Positions 35,607 through 43,838 of a stretch of DNA of 64,000 nt are shown here, one piece after another (position 1 is the stretch's first letter; every line of letters begins with the position of its first letter). A program made the translations under genes and the position numbers. The notes beneath the pieces were generated by a model that was not told the DNA's origin, ran no database searches, and worked only from the letters and a program-made list of their open reading frames with translations. The stretch lies in contig OMXX01000018.1 in NCBI GenBank assembly GCA_900315105.1, forward strand, positions 1 to 64,000, given 5' to 3'. The DNA is from an uncultured Prevotellaceae bacterium. Its GTDB lineage: Bacteria > Bacteroidota > Bacteroidia > Bacteroidales > Bacteroidaceae.

Positions 35607-37352
35607 TTATATTAATAGCAGCGGGCTTTCACCTGATGCTACGGCCTTTTCACAGTTGAACAGAACCGGATTGTTCAGAATATAGCCTTCAAAACCAGCT
35701 TTTTTCAAAATGATAATGCAAGCCAATTTGTGCAACATCAAAGACAAGTAAAAAAGTTCACTTGTCTGTTTCTCAACAGAACCCTTCACTAGTCCTCCAT
35801 GAAGGAAAGTATTTCTCATTTTTAAAGCATCCTTATCATTATCACTCAATTCATATCCGGATTCCTCAAGCGGTCTTGCCAATGAGTCTGCATTAGTTGG
35901 ATTATTCATGCTGTTTATCTTCTTACTCAACACGTTAAGGCTTTCGGTACTTATCTGTTGTTCTCCCGCTTCATTATTAATATAGCGTTCAACAACATCC
36001 TCTAAGTCCATTTTTATCTCATTCCAAAGTCCATCATCAGGTATTGGCTTTGGACCTGGGACAGAGCGAGCTAAAGTCTCAAGGACAATGGCTCGTACAC
36101 CAGATTGATACTCCAACGGGAAGTTAGCACTCTCTATAATTGTCACCACTGCCCGAGCAATCTTTTCATCATCATGAATCAAGGAGAACAGCGACTGTAG
36201 CATATCAGGCTGTATCCAATCCTGCAAATGTTCTTGGAATGTTCCTTCTGTATCATATAGCGGTGACTTATTTTGTATATTCACCTTTCCCGCCTTCAAT
36301 GCCTCACGAACATAGCACATATTCGTCGTAAATATCCTCATACTGGTTTCAGATGACGGGCGCATAGCGTTATATGCCAGCACAACATTTTCACCATATT
36401 CGGGTTCTGAGGATGAAAACAGATAACACTTGCCTAAATGAATGGTTCCAGTGATGAATCCAAGCGTCAGTGAGACGAAATAGACATTATTCAGCATCTG
36501 CGTCATAGTAGTACAAGTAAGGCTTTCTACTACCATGTATTTCTTGTCGCCATCACTACAGGGATAGACATGTACTAGTATGTCACCATCTTTCAACTCG
36601 ATTAATCCTGATGTCCAGCCGTTTCTGATAAAGGCGGCGAAAGTATGTATATCCCTATTCCAATCAACAGAACCTATAGGTATCATACAGCGGAAATAAG
36701 CCTGTTCTGTCTTTACGAATCCAGAGCCAGCGAATTGGCTGACACGAATCTTCCCCGTGAAATGCCCCCCCTCGCCTATGTCATCCTTAGTTGACTCGAT
36801 ATAGAAATCGCCTGTTTCAGCAACATATTGTTTTCCATCAAATTCAATATGTAGTGTACTAAGACTATGTATCAGGTTCCAACTCTCACTGGTTACAGGT
36901 AGTGAGTAGTCTACATATACCACGTCATCATCCAACCTGATTCTAGTAACAGTATCTGAAATATCGTTAAACTCTGCCACCGATACTTCCTGATCTTGAA
37001 AAGAATGAATGAGTCGCAAACTCTCATCCACATTTTTCATCTCCTGATAATGCAATGTGAAGATTCTAATGAGTTCAGCTAACACACCAACAGCCTTCCA
37101 CTCACTATTCTTCTGCTCTGCAGCAACCATAATCGCATAAAGTGCATCATTGAGACTCTGGTCGGGTTTCCGAATTTGAAACTCCTTCCGCAAAGCGGCT
37201 GTCTTTTCAACATACCCAGCAAGCAGAGCCTCGTCAACAAGGCACAGTTCTTTCATTTCCTGAAGATGCTCCTCAAGAAACTTCCCGACGAATTCATGCA
37301 GTCCCTTCTGCTGGCCGCCTGCCAACCTGTTTAACTTCTCGAATGATACCAT
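35607..37352 (-). CDS. HEPN-domain protein with large N-terminal beta-rich region (ApeA-like architecture)
   Basis: 581 residues. A C-terminal HEPN signature is visible as RNTFLH at 513-518 (RNxxxH, the catalytic motif of HEPN ribonucleases), set in a helical domain. Residues about 130-320 form a beta-rich region (VYVDYSLPVT, GGHFTGKIRVSQF) like the N-terminal domain of ApeA-type defence proteins. HEPN RNases act in abortive-infection responses by cleaving RNA. It lies next to other unknown genes, which supports a defence role, but the trigger is not known. Confidence 0.7.
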   Translation of the reverse strand: MVSFEKLNRLAGGQQKGLHEFVGKFLEEHLQEMKELCLVDEALLAGYVEKTAALRKEFQIRKPDQSLNDALYAIMVAAEQKNSEWKAVGVLAELIRIFTLHYQEMKNVDESLRLIHSFQDQEVSVAEFNDISDTVTRIRLDDDVVYVDYSLPVTSESWNLIHSLSTLHIEFDGKQYVAETGDFYIESTKDDIGEGGHFTGKIRVSQFAGSGFVKTEQAYFRCMIPIGSVDWNRDIHTFAAFIRNGWTSGLIELKDGDILVHVYPCSDGDKKYMVVESLTCTTMTQMLNNVYFVSLTLGFITGTIHLGKCYLFSSSEPEYGENVVLAYNAMRPSSETSMRIFTTNMCYVREALKAGKVNIQNKSPLYDTEGTFQEHLQDWIQPDMLQSLFSLIHDDEKIARAVVTIIESANFPLEYQSGVRAIVLETLARSVPGPKPIPDDGLWNEIKMDLEDVVERYINNEAGEQQISTESLNVLSKKINSMNNPTNADSLARPLEESGYELSDNDKDALKMRNTFLHGGLVKGSVEKQTSELFYLSLMLHKLACIIILKKAGFEGYILNNPVLFNCEKAVASGESPLLLI

Positions 37353-37372
37353 ATGATGATATGACTAATATA

Positions 37373-38056
37373 CTATACGTAGTAGTTTTGAGGCAACATT
37401 ACTTCCTGAGTTTGCTCTGGCATACACACAATATTTTGTAACAACATAAATGAAGCTTCAGCACGTTTACTCATATTCCTTTTACTTGGAAGTTTGCCAG
37501 TAACCACTTCATTTGTAAAGAATACATTATCTACTATATTATGGCTCTCTATCCAAATATTAAAATGCCAAAAATTAGAGCGAGTCGGAGCATGACTTAG
37601 GATAAGATGACATTGATCTGTTCGTTTCTTTTTGTTATTATCAACCTTATACTCAAAATTATAGTTGAACCTTACATTGGTTACATCTCCAATCTTCAGA
37701 CCAAAATATCCACGATTAGGTGTAAACAGCACATGCTTTGGCTTAATCAATCTTACCCGTTTTCCTGCCTTCCAGGGCTTGGAATAAGATTTCATCTTGT
37801 ACTTTTTTATTACATAGCAAACATCATTCTTGCGGAATGGGCCGCACAACGAAACAGACATACCTTCAAACCAGTGGTCTTTATTAAAATAATACGCGAT
37901 GCTATTTCGAAGAGTCTCCAAATCAGGAACTGGTTTCCCATCGTCTGTGAATCGTATAACATACATATTATCATTCATCCATTGGTCAAGTGTTATCAAT
38001 TTGTATCTCCTATTAGGATATAAATGATGAGGGTATTGAATATGACTCCGTTTCAT
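37373..38056 (-). CDS. Hypothetical protein, third gene of a three-gene overlapping operon (227 aa)
   Basis: 227 residues, basic and aromatic-rich (NRGYFGLKIGDVTNVRFNY), with no recognised family. It overlaps the 143-residue gene by 4 nt. With the 38053 and 38478 genes it forms a compact three-gene unit, so all three probably act together. Confidence 0.65.
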   Translation of the reverse strand: MKRSHIQYPHHLYPNRRYKLITLDQWMNDNMYVIRFTDDGKPVPDLETLRNSIAYYFNKDHWFEGMSVSLCGPFRKNDVCYVIKKYKMKSYSKPWKAGKRVRLIKPKHVLFTPNRGYFGLKIGDVTNVRFNYNFEYKVDNNKKKRTDQCHLILSHAPTRSNFWHFNIWIESHNIVDNVFFTNEVVTGKLPSKRNMSKRAEASFMLLQNIVCMPEQTQEVMLPQNYYV

Positions 38057-38484
38057 AAAAAAGAATCAAGTTCTACTAGAATGTCTGCCAAGGTTCCTGA
38101 AAACATCGATAATTCTCCATTATGCATATGAAACAATGCCGCTTCCTCCACATCTTCCGTTTCTTCATTCTCCTGCTCATCAAAATACAGGCTTAACTTT
38201 ATATCATCACGATGTGAGAACCTTACACTTAGGACCTCATCAAGATAACTATCAAGATGGAGAGTAATCTCCCGATACCTATCCTTCCCCTGAGTATACT
38301 CCAATAGCCGTGACAATTTTGAAATCATTCTAGTAGAAGAGTCTCCTCTATACCTACCAGGAGTCGTTTCATTTAAAAGTCGATTTGCCAAAACAACCAA
38401 AGAACGTTCACGTTCACTTTTCTGGATAATATAATCTTGGTTGGAACGAACTATCTGCTCATTATGGAAATGATACTTTACCAT
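38053..38484 (-). CDS. Hypothetical protein, second gene of the three-gene operon (143 aa)
   Basis: 143 residues. The middle is basic and helical (MISKLSRLLEYTQGK), and the C-terminus is acidic (DEQENEETEDVEEA). It overlaps both neighbours by a few bases. Not recognised; a small regulatory or complex-forming subunit is possible. Confidence 0.6.
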   Translation of the reverse strand: MVKYHFHNEQIVRSNQDYIIQKSERERSLVVLANRLLNETTPGRYRGDSSTRMISKLSRLLEYTQGKDRYREITLHLDSYLDEVLSVRFSHRDDIKLSLYFDEQENEETEDVEEAALFHMHNGELSMFSGTLADILVELDSFL

Positions 38485-39197
38485 TCGGGATTTAGTTTGT
38501 CAACAAATTCTTTAGATAGCAAACGGAAAAACACCTCTTTCTCATTGTCATGGAGCAACTGTAACTGTTCATATACAGTTGACCAATTCCCATCTCCCCT
38601 AACTGCTTGTAGAGCTACGTATATACGTGAATAGACACCTTTTCCATCACCATAAGGTAATTGGTCGTTCAATTTAACATTGGCTTCGGCTAAAAGTTGC
38701 TTTTCTTTAGAAAGAATACTAAAGTTGAAGGAGAATTCTCTTCCGAAAAATGGCGGTATCTGATTGAGTTTTATAGGGTCACCATCCCAGATATCAAATA
38801 TTGATATTTGAGGGAATCGACTCACATAATTGATGCGCACCTGCTGAAATTTGAGCACTGGTTTCTCAACATCATACAATCCTTGCAATGCATTTTTGAT
38901 AAATCTATTAAGTACATCCCAGCCAGGATACTGACTCACAATATTGATTGATATCAGACTGCTGCAAACATAAATTCTGAACTTATCATTCGCTAGGAAA
39001 TGTTTTCCTTCATCCTTCCCATACATAGGAAAGATTCTGAACTCATCATTAGGATATGATGCCTTAATGCTCTCATGAATAATGCGTTCAATGAATTCAT
39101 CTTTATAGTCAGTCTCAATAGCAAATTCAATTATCGAATCCACCAGACAATCTGGTGTAATCTTTTTAGGTATCCCGTTTCTCGTATCCATATTCAA
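38478..39197 (-). CDS. TIGR04255-like protein (239 aa), first gene of the three-gene operon
   Basis: 239 residues. The general layout (long N-terminal helical stretch, beta-sheet middle with VRINYVSRFP and a Leu/His-rich C-terminal helix ending FRLLSKEFVDKLNPEW) resembles the sporadically distributed TIGR04255 family of unknown function. It starts 27 nt after the nuclease gene ends, then overlaps the 143-residue gene by 7 nt. The patchy distribution of that family fits a mobile defence or conflict module. Confidence 0.5.
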   Translation of the reverse strand: MNMDTRNGIPKKITPDCLVDSIIEFAIETDYKDEFIERIIHESIKASYPNDEFRIFPMYGKDEGKHFLANDKFRIYVCSSLISINIVSQYPGWDVLNRFIKNALQGLYDVEKPVLKFQQVRINYVSRFPQISIFDIWDGDPIKLNQIPPFFGREFSFNFSILSKEKQLLAEANVKLNDQLPYGDGKGVYSRIYVALQAVRGDGNWSTVYEQLQLLHDNEKEVFFRLLSKEFVDKLNPEW

Positions 39198-39223
39198 TTT
39201 CTATAAGATGTGGAAACAAATTA

Positions 39224-40639
39224 TTATAGTTTACTTGCACTTGCACGCTTTCTAGCATCGATAACAATGATATTCTGTATGAGAGGTTCTGGTATATTTT
39301 GAGCCTTCAGCCTTCCCCAAAGATTATTTACCAACTTTTCATCATGATCATCAGCAATGACAATCATATAGATTCCTTTAGAAGTACTTTCTGCCTTCAA
39401 ATAGACAGGTAGTTGAACCTCAATACCATGCATGAGCTGTGAATTCCGTGCAAGCTTCATCTCAAGTAGAACCTTACTATGGTAGCCACTCGAAAATTTA
39501 AAATCTACTGGCCCTGCACCATAGTCTGTTTCAGGACTCAATACAATATCACTTATATTACAGTATCCATCAGCCATTAACAAGAAGAGTCTCTGTAGTG
39601 CCTTCTCATTCTTGAATTTATCCTTATTATAGAGGAGTTCGGACATGCGGTTGGTTTCAACCATTTTCTTGAACTGAAGGCATATTTGACGCGCTATGTA
39701 CATCACAGCTTCAAGATTGTCTTCCTTAGCTTCTAAAGAAAGGGGCTCCTGACCTATAAGTTCCTCTATGATTGCAGATGCATAAATGAAGTTGTCATCT
39801 TGCATAAAGTCGTAACCCTTACCCTTAAGGTGACGATATATCTCTGCCATTTTTGACATCACAGCAGGTTTTGCAAGAAGCCTTTGCTTAAGAAGCTTTT
39901 TATCTCGCATATCTCTCATGGCCAACCCTACATCTTTGCTGATTCTCCTACGAATTTCATTGTTATAATCACTAAAGAAATGACCATCGCGATACTCTGC
40001 TTCAGGCAGATTTCGAATAATCTCTGTAGGAACAAAGATGATAGGAGTTTTTACAAAACCCCTTTTCTTGTCGGATCTTATAAAGAAAGGAAGGTCATAT
40101 ATGCCATCGAATTTATACGTCTTAAAGCCAAATTCTTCCGTCACACGCTGAGTATATCGTACAAACTCATTGCGAAGAGTCCAGATCATAATATCACTAA
40201 TACCATCGGCTCCTATTTTCTCTTGAAAGAGATTAACTAGAAGGAATATTTCAGGATCCTCAACTCCATCCTGTACTATCTCAATAGCTGTTTCCGCCAG
40301 TAGCTCTGCCTTCTTACCCGTGATTCCCTTACCAGCTCTGGAATTATCTCCAAATCCCAAACCTATAAAATGAAATTCAGGAAAAGAAAGGTGTTGCACT
40401 ATAGACTTATAGCGGAGATTTGTTATTGGCTTATCTCTTTCTGGGACAAGAGTTAATAACTTCCTAAAATGGTCTAAAAGTTTTTCGTAAGCGCCAACAA
40501 ACTCATGAGTTTTACATCTCTTCAGTAACAATGGGTCAACATGCAGTCTGGCATCTTTGCCGACAAAGCCGTCAAAGACACCTTTAGCCACAAATTCCTT
40601 GTGACTCCTCTTAAAGAATGCACTATAATGTTTCGCCAT
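39224..40639 (-). CDS. PD-(D/E)XK-fold protein with large N-terminal region
   Basis: 471 residues. The C-terminal nuclease signature is clear: GAGPVDFKF with D379, then LLEMKL with E393 and K395, then a QLPVY segment. The N-terminal ~370 residues are helical with no recognised domain. Copy 3 of the tRNA-like element ends 12 nt before its ATG (40639), and it lies in one direction with the HEPN and TIGR04255 genes. A DNA- or RNA-cleaving defence role is likely but inferred. Confidence 0.7.
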   Translation of the reverse strand: MAKHYSAFFKRSHKEFVAKGVFDGFVGKDARLHVDPLLLKRCKTHEFVGAYEKLLDHFRKLLTLVPERDKPITNLRYKSIVQHLSFPEFHFIGLGFGDNSRAGKGITGKKAELLAETAIEIVQDGVEDPEIFLLVNLFQEKIGADGISDIMIWTLRNEFVRYTQRVTEEFGFKTYKFDGIYDLPFFIRSDKKRGFVKTPIIFVPTEIIRNLPEAEYRDGHFFSDYNNEIRRRISKDVGLAMRDMRDKKLLKQRLLAKPAVMSKMAEIYRHLKGKGYDFMQDDNFIYASAIIEELIGQEPLSLEAKEDNLEAVMYIARQICLQFKKMVETNRMSELLYNKDKFKNEKALQRLFLLMADGYCNISDIVLSPETDYGAGPVDFKFSSGYHSKVLLEMKLARNSQLMHGIEVQLPVYLKAESTSKGIYMIVIADDHDEKLVNNLWGRLKAQNIPEPLIQNIIVIDARKRASASKL

Positions 40640-40651
40640 TGAAAGTTATAT

Positions 40652-40707
40652 TTTGTTCTGACTGGCTGTATCGAACAGCATCGTTACACGACCACCTGTG
40701 CAATCAG
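40652..40707 (-). repeat. tRNA-like leader repeat, copy 3
   Basis: 56 bp on the minus strand, 12 nt before the ATG of the nuclease gene. Terminal stem CTGATTG/CAGTCAG, hairpin 1 GTCGT-GTA-ACGAT, hairpin 2 GCTG-TTCGATA-CAGC. The changed bases in both hairpins are compensatory relative to copies 1 and 2, which supports a real structure. Confidence 0.8.
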
Positions 40708-40832
40708 AAGATGTTTGATGTTTTATGGATGATGTACTTCGAGATGTAAGATGTATGATGGCAGAGGGCAGATGTGTTATTTCTCTGTTCCATTCTCATC
40801 TAGTTTCTTACATCTATGCACAAGTACCTTAA

Positions 40833-40855
40833 CAGAAGATGTTTGATGTTTTATG
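40833..40855 (-). repeat. Orphan tail repeat of the tRNA-like element
   Basis: A further copy of the 23-bp tail (CAGAAGATGTTTGATG followed by TTTTATG) seen next to copies 2 and 3, here without the folded head. The 233-bp interval 40640-40872 otherwise contains only copy 3 and GATG-rich low-complexity sequence. Confidence 0.6.
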
Positions 40856-40872
40856 TCTGATAGATGATGCTT

Positions 40873-41352
40873 TTATACCTCATAAGATTCCACAAACCGA
40901 AGAGCTCTAATTACTTTTTCGGTATGGAAGGACAGCTGATTGTAAGTTTTGTATGCTTTTAATCGAGCTATGGCGCTTTGAGCATCTAACACACCACTCT
41001 CGTATAGATTAACAGTAACGAAAACATTATCGTTCGCTACGGGTCCAAAGACTAAATCATAGTCGTGTACTTGTCCCTTACGACAACCAACCACAAAATC
41101 CAACCATGCGGCATCGACACCATGAAACTCCCTAATTCGTAATTCTGAATTTGCTAATAGTGCATCATCCACCTCGTAAACAGAGACTATCTTTTTTCCT
41201 GTCTTAGCTCTATCCAACTTTATCTCCGTCCACTTCTCAGCCTGTTCCTTCTGAGTAGTTGTATAGAAGCCCTTACCGAAATCTGTTTTATTACGTCCAT
41301 AACGAAGACTCGGGTTACGGACCTCTACATTTGAGCCATGATATAACCTCAT
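40873..41352 (-). CDS. DUF3990 (ADP-ribosyltransferase-like) toxin
   Basis: 159 residues starting LYHGSNVEVRNPSLRYGR, followed by KTDFGKGFYTT, the signature of DUF3990, an ART-fold family. Members pair with DUF3791 proteins as toxin-antitoxin. The upstream neighbour overlaps by 4 nt and has DUF3791-like halves, which supports the assignment. The ART activity is predicted from the family. Confidence 0.82.
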   Translation of the reverse strand: MRLYHGSNVEVRNPSLRYGRNKTDFGKGFYTTTQKEQAEKWTEIKLDRAKTGKKIVSVYEVDDALLANSELRIREFHGVDAAWLDFVVGCRKGQVHDYDLVFGPVANDNVFVTVNLYESGVLDAQSAIARLKAYKTYNQLSFHTEKVIRALRFVESYEV

Positions 41353-41777
41353 TTTCTCTTTCTCCTATTAATGAAACGTTGGACCTCGTCAATCACATAT
41401 TCGGTTCCTTGGGTATGGAGCATATCATAATGTTTAAGCAAGAACAAATCTGCATCATATTCTTTAAACAGAGCTAATGCCTGTAAGCCTCCGATACCTT
41501 TATGTAGTGCATACTTCTCCAAGGTATAAACAAAGAACTCGAATGCTTGTGGGGTAGTCTCAACCGCATGATGTTTACGCGTCTTCTCAAATTCTTCGTA
41601 CAAAGCCTCGGAACTCATATACCACCATCTAGCCCCTTCGTTATAGAGTTCCTTATACATATCATTGGAATAAATATATGTAAGAGCCTCATCCAGGGAG
41701 ATTCTTTTTTTCTCGGACACGTATTCTGCCAAACGGGCAATCTTGATTGGAATGATATTTTCTTCGTATACACCCAT
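41349..41777 (-). CDS. DUF3791-like antitoxin with two repeated halves
   Basis: 142 residues. Two similar helical halves are visible: residues about 10-65 (KIARLAEYVSEKKRISLDEAL...) and 75-142 (EFFVYTLEKYALHKGIGGLQAL..., LLKHYDMLHTQGTEYVIDEV). The second matches the DUF3791 pattern best. It overlaps the toxin gene by 4 nt. A tandem or duplicated DUF3791 unit is unusual, as most are single-domain. Confidence 0.72.
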   Translation of the reverse strand: MGVYEENIIPIKIARLAEYVSEKKRISLDEALTYIYSNDMYKELYNEGARWWYMSSEALYEEFEKTRKHHAVETTPQAFEFFVYTLEKYALHKGIGGLQALALFKEYDADLFLLKHYDMLHTQGTEYVIDEVQRFINRRKRK

Positions 41778-41872
41778 ACTTGCTTGCTTAATTAACTGAA
41801 ATGGTATTTTCGGGTGACAGGGAACTGGTTCGTGTCATTAGATGGATGATGGCTGATGGAAGATGGAAGATG

Positions 41873-42154
41873 TTACCAGCCGAAGATGTCCGCATGAGTA
41901 CCTGTTTGAAGGAAAAGGAGCGTAAGTTCGTTATTATTTTGCTCCCACGTCATCAGCCAGTTAGGTTCTATATGACACTCCCACTGACCCTTACGGTCAC
42001 CCTTTAGTAGATGTGGCTTATACTCAGCAGGGAGTGTTCCTGTTGCTTCAAGGAGATCCATCGCATCGGTAATCAACTTCATGTTCAGACCACGCTTCAT
42101 ACAACGTTTAAAGTCTTTCTTGAATCGAGTGGAGATTCTTACCGTATATGCCAT
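41873..42154 (-). CDS. YafQ-type mRNA interferase toxin
   Basis: 93 residues. YTVRISTRFKKDFKRC, the LPAEYKPHLLKGDRKG block, and C-terminal LLFLQTGTHADIF match the YafQ/RelE-like type II toxins (conserved His-Asp-Phe ending). It starts two bases after the antitoxin stop. It cleaves mRNA at the ribosome in this family. Confidence 0.88.
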   Translation of the reverse strand: MAYTVRISTRFKKDFKRCMKRGLNMKLITDAMDLLEATGTLPAEYKPHLLKGDRKGQWECHIEPNWLMTWEQNNNELTLLFLQTGTHADIFGW

Positions 42155-42155
42155 A

Positions 42156-42377
42156 TCAAAGTCCCATTTCCTTATAGAAGTCCTTCAAAGATGCATATTC
42201 TGTCACTCGACCACGCTTAATATCATCCATGGCCTCTTTGTAACCTGCCGTTTTAGTGATGTCCTCGTTCTTGGCCTTATGAACCCTAACAGAAGCCACG
42301 CCCTTCAGTAACTGACATGCCTTCTTAATCTGTGTCAGCAGGCTCTCGTCCTGCACATCTAATACGATTGTCGCCAT
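42156..42377 (-). CDS. Antitoxin of the YafQ-type pair
   Basis: 73 residues. The first ~40 form a helical, hydrophobic N-terminus, and a C-terminal KEAMDDIKRGRVTEYASLKDFYKEMGL region resembles the C-terminal part of RelB/DinJ-type antitoxins. The following YafQ toxin starts two bases after its stop. Probably a DNA-binding autorepressor of its own pair. Confidence 0.8.
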   Translation of the reverse strand: MATIVLDVQDESLLTQIKKACQLLKGVASVRVHKAKNEDITKTAGYKEAMDDIKRGRVTEYASLKDFYKEMGL

Positions 42378-42429
42378 ATCTTTAGAAGTATGAATTATTT
42401 TATACTACTTTTTATATTTCGAAAAAATC

Positions 42430-43242
42430 TTATTTACCATATTTCTCAACGGCCTCATAATAGGTATCTAATGAGCCAATGTCGAAGCGGCCAGCACTCA
42501 TCGGCCAAGCATGCATAGTGGTATGCTCCACCATGTAGTGAGCCAGATTGCCTGGAGCATCCTTGCCACAGCCGTTCTCTACTGAGTGGCGAACAAGGGC
42601 TAAGTCCTCTTTCCTATAGATATAAAAAGGAGGCACTGCCCAATGTGACTTGGGAACTTCTGGTTTCTCCTCCATGCCAAGTACCTTATTATTTTCGTCT
42701 AACTCAACGACACCAGTGCGCTGGAGCTTCTCAATAGATGGCTGCTCATGACACATGATGCAAGAGGTGCCTTTCGCTTTGGCGAAGTCCACAAACTCCT
42801 GGAAGGAGAAGAACAATAGATTGTCGGCTGCTACGACCAAGACCCCCTCCAACTTCCCCTGCTTAGGGGGAGTGCTCAGAGCCAACAACAAATCGCATAC
42901 TGCTCCTAAGCGATTATCGTTTGTCGTACTACCATCATCAATGATGGTGATAGGTTTCTTCCAACGCCTATTGCAGTCTAAGGTCTGAGGTCCAAGGTTT
43001 AAGGCCTCTTTACCTTTGACCGACTCCCTTTGACCTTGCTCTTTCACCCATTCTTCAAATATCGGTGCAAACTTGTGATTAGTCACTATTATATGCTCGG
43101 TGATGTCATTGATTTTATCAATATCATCGAGCATTCGTCCAAGAATGGTGTTATTGCCTATCTTCAACAACGGTTTAGGAAAGTTCTTGGTCAACTCACC
43201 CAAACGAGTTGCGTAGCCTGCGGCTAGTACGACACATTTCAT
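42430..43242 (-). CDS. Sugar-1-phosphate nucleotidyltransferase with two repeat-derived insertions
   Basis: 270 residues. VVLAAGYATRLGELTKNFPKPLL and VVAADN are the nucleotidyltransferase motifs; substrate not identifiable. It pairs with galactokinase across the GxxExxY element, so it probably activates a C1-phosphorylated sugar such as galactose or fucose 1-phosphate. Two stretches are repeat-derived and unlike the family: residues about 70-92 (the 61-bp repeat) and 122-134 (GC-rich palindrome, ALSTPPKQGKLEG). Both keep the frame. Confidence 0.85.
   Translation of the reverse strand: MKCVVLAAGYATRLGELTKNFPKPLLKIGNNTILGRMLDDIDKINDITEHIIVTNHKFAPIFEEWVKEQGQRESVKGKEALNLGPQTLDCNRRWKKPITIIDDGSTTNDNRLGAVCDLLLALSTPPKQGKLEGVLVVAADNLLFFSFQEFVDFAKAKGTSCIMCHEQPSIEKLQRTGVVELDENNKVLGMEEKPEVPKSHWAVPPFYIYRKEDLALVRHSVENGCGKDAPGNLAHYMVEHTTMHAWPMSAGRFDIGSLDTYYEAVEKYGK
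42842..42873. repeat. GC-rich palindromic repeat inside the nucleotidyltransferase gene
   Basis: An imperfect palindrome (CCCCCTCCAACTTCCCC then GCTTAGGGGGAG) encoding Ser-Thr-Pro-Pro-Lys-Gln-Gly-Lys-Leu-Glu-Gly. Related GC-rich palindromes occur in coaBC (56145, 56651). It is in frame. Confidence 0.6.
42976..43036. repeat. 61-bp dispersed repeat (copy in nucleotidyltransferase gene)
   Basis: Shares about 57 of 61 bases with 44660-44720 in galK, in the same orientation and same reading frame (residues ESVKGKEAL then LGPQTLD in both proteins). The repeat is built of GGTCTAAGG/GGTCCAAGG-like units. Confidence 0.85.
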
Positions 43243-43265
43243 ATTCTTTTTCTTTTTACTTTGAC

Positions 43266-43452
43266 CACGAATCTATCGAATCTAACGAATATTTTTTAGA
43301 TGACAATCATTTTATGATTGCTTTGCGATGAGCAAAGGTTCAATTTTATTGGATGAACTTCTGAAAGTAAACTTTCAAGATTCATCAAACAAAATCAAAC
43401 TTATCATCTAAAAATAATGATTATTCGTGTTTATATGTTAAATTTGTGTTCG
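43266..43452. repeat. Cloverleaf element A, downstream of the GxxExxY gene
   Basis: An 11-bp outer stem (43293-43303 with 43404-43414) encloses hairpin 1 (CAATCAT/ATGATTG, 43304-43320), hairpin 2 (CTTTGC/GCAAAG, 43321-43337) and a long imperfect stem at about 43338-43400 (16 of 20 pairs) capped by GAAAGT-AA-ACTTTC. CGAAT-type tracts lie on either side. Compare element B. Confidence 0.8.
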
Positions 43453-43824
43453 TTATACTACAATTCTTTCCTTTTCTAACTCATCGGAGCAACCGAAGTT
43501 CAGAAGCAGACCTAATTTATGCCCAGTGGCATGAAGGTAATTGTACACCTGACTGCGGTGAGCATCATCTAATGCGCTTACCGCCTTCAGTTCTATGATT
43601 ATCTTTCCAAAGCAGACAAAATCTGCTTTATAGGTTTGCTTCAGCTCCACACCATCGTACTGAATCTTTAGTTCCTTTTCTCGCTCATAGGGTATTCCCT
43701 GACGTTGAAACTCAATCTCAAGAGCTTCTTGATAGACTGCTTCAAGGAAGCCAGGACCAAACCAATTGTAGACTTTGAATGCAGCCCCTACTATCTTATA
43801 GCTTTCGTCCTTATAGATGAGCAT
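43453..43824 (-). CDS. GxxExxY protein (PD-(D/E)XK-like fold), between cloverleaf elements
   Basis: 123 residues. GFLEAVY at 25-31 is the name-giving GxxExxY motif. D68 in KADFV, E78 and K80 in IIIELKAV, and Q92 form a full PD-(D/E)XK-type active site, so the nuclease-like core looks intact. The family (PF13366) is common in Bacteroidetes, with no established role. It is flanked on both sides by similarly shaped structured elements and splits the galK/nucleotidyltransferase pair, which suggests a mobile unit. The stop codon lies at the edge of element A. Confidence 0.9.
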   Translation of the reverse strand: MLIYKDESYKIVGAAFKVYNWFGPGFLEAVYQEALEIEFQRQGIPYEREKELKIQYDGVELKQTYKADFVCFGKIIIELKAVSALDDAHRSQVYNYLHATGHKLGLLLNFGCSDELEKERIVV

Positions 43825-43838
43825 ATTCTTTTTATTTG

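Noticed and set aside
31703..40707. Genuine tRNA genes at the three structured elements
   Set aside because: Length of 53-56 bases, no D arm, no plausible anticodon loop and no CCA end; called a tRNA-like leader repeat instead.
31703..40707. Integron attC sites or gene-cassette boundaries
   Set aside because: The direct repeats and short hairpins could suggest this, but the R-box core (GTTRRRY) and integrase are not visible.
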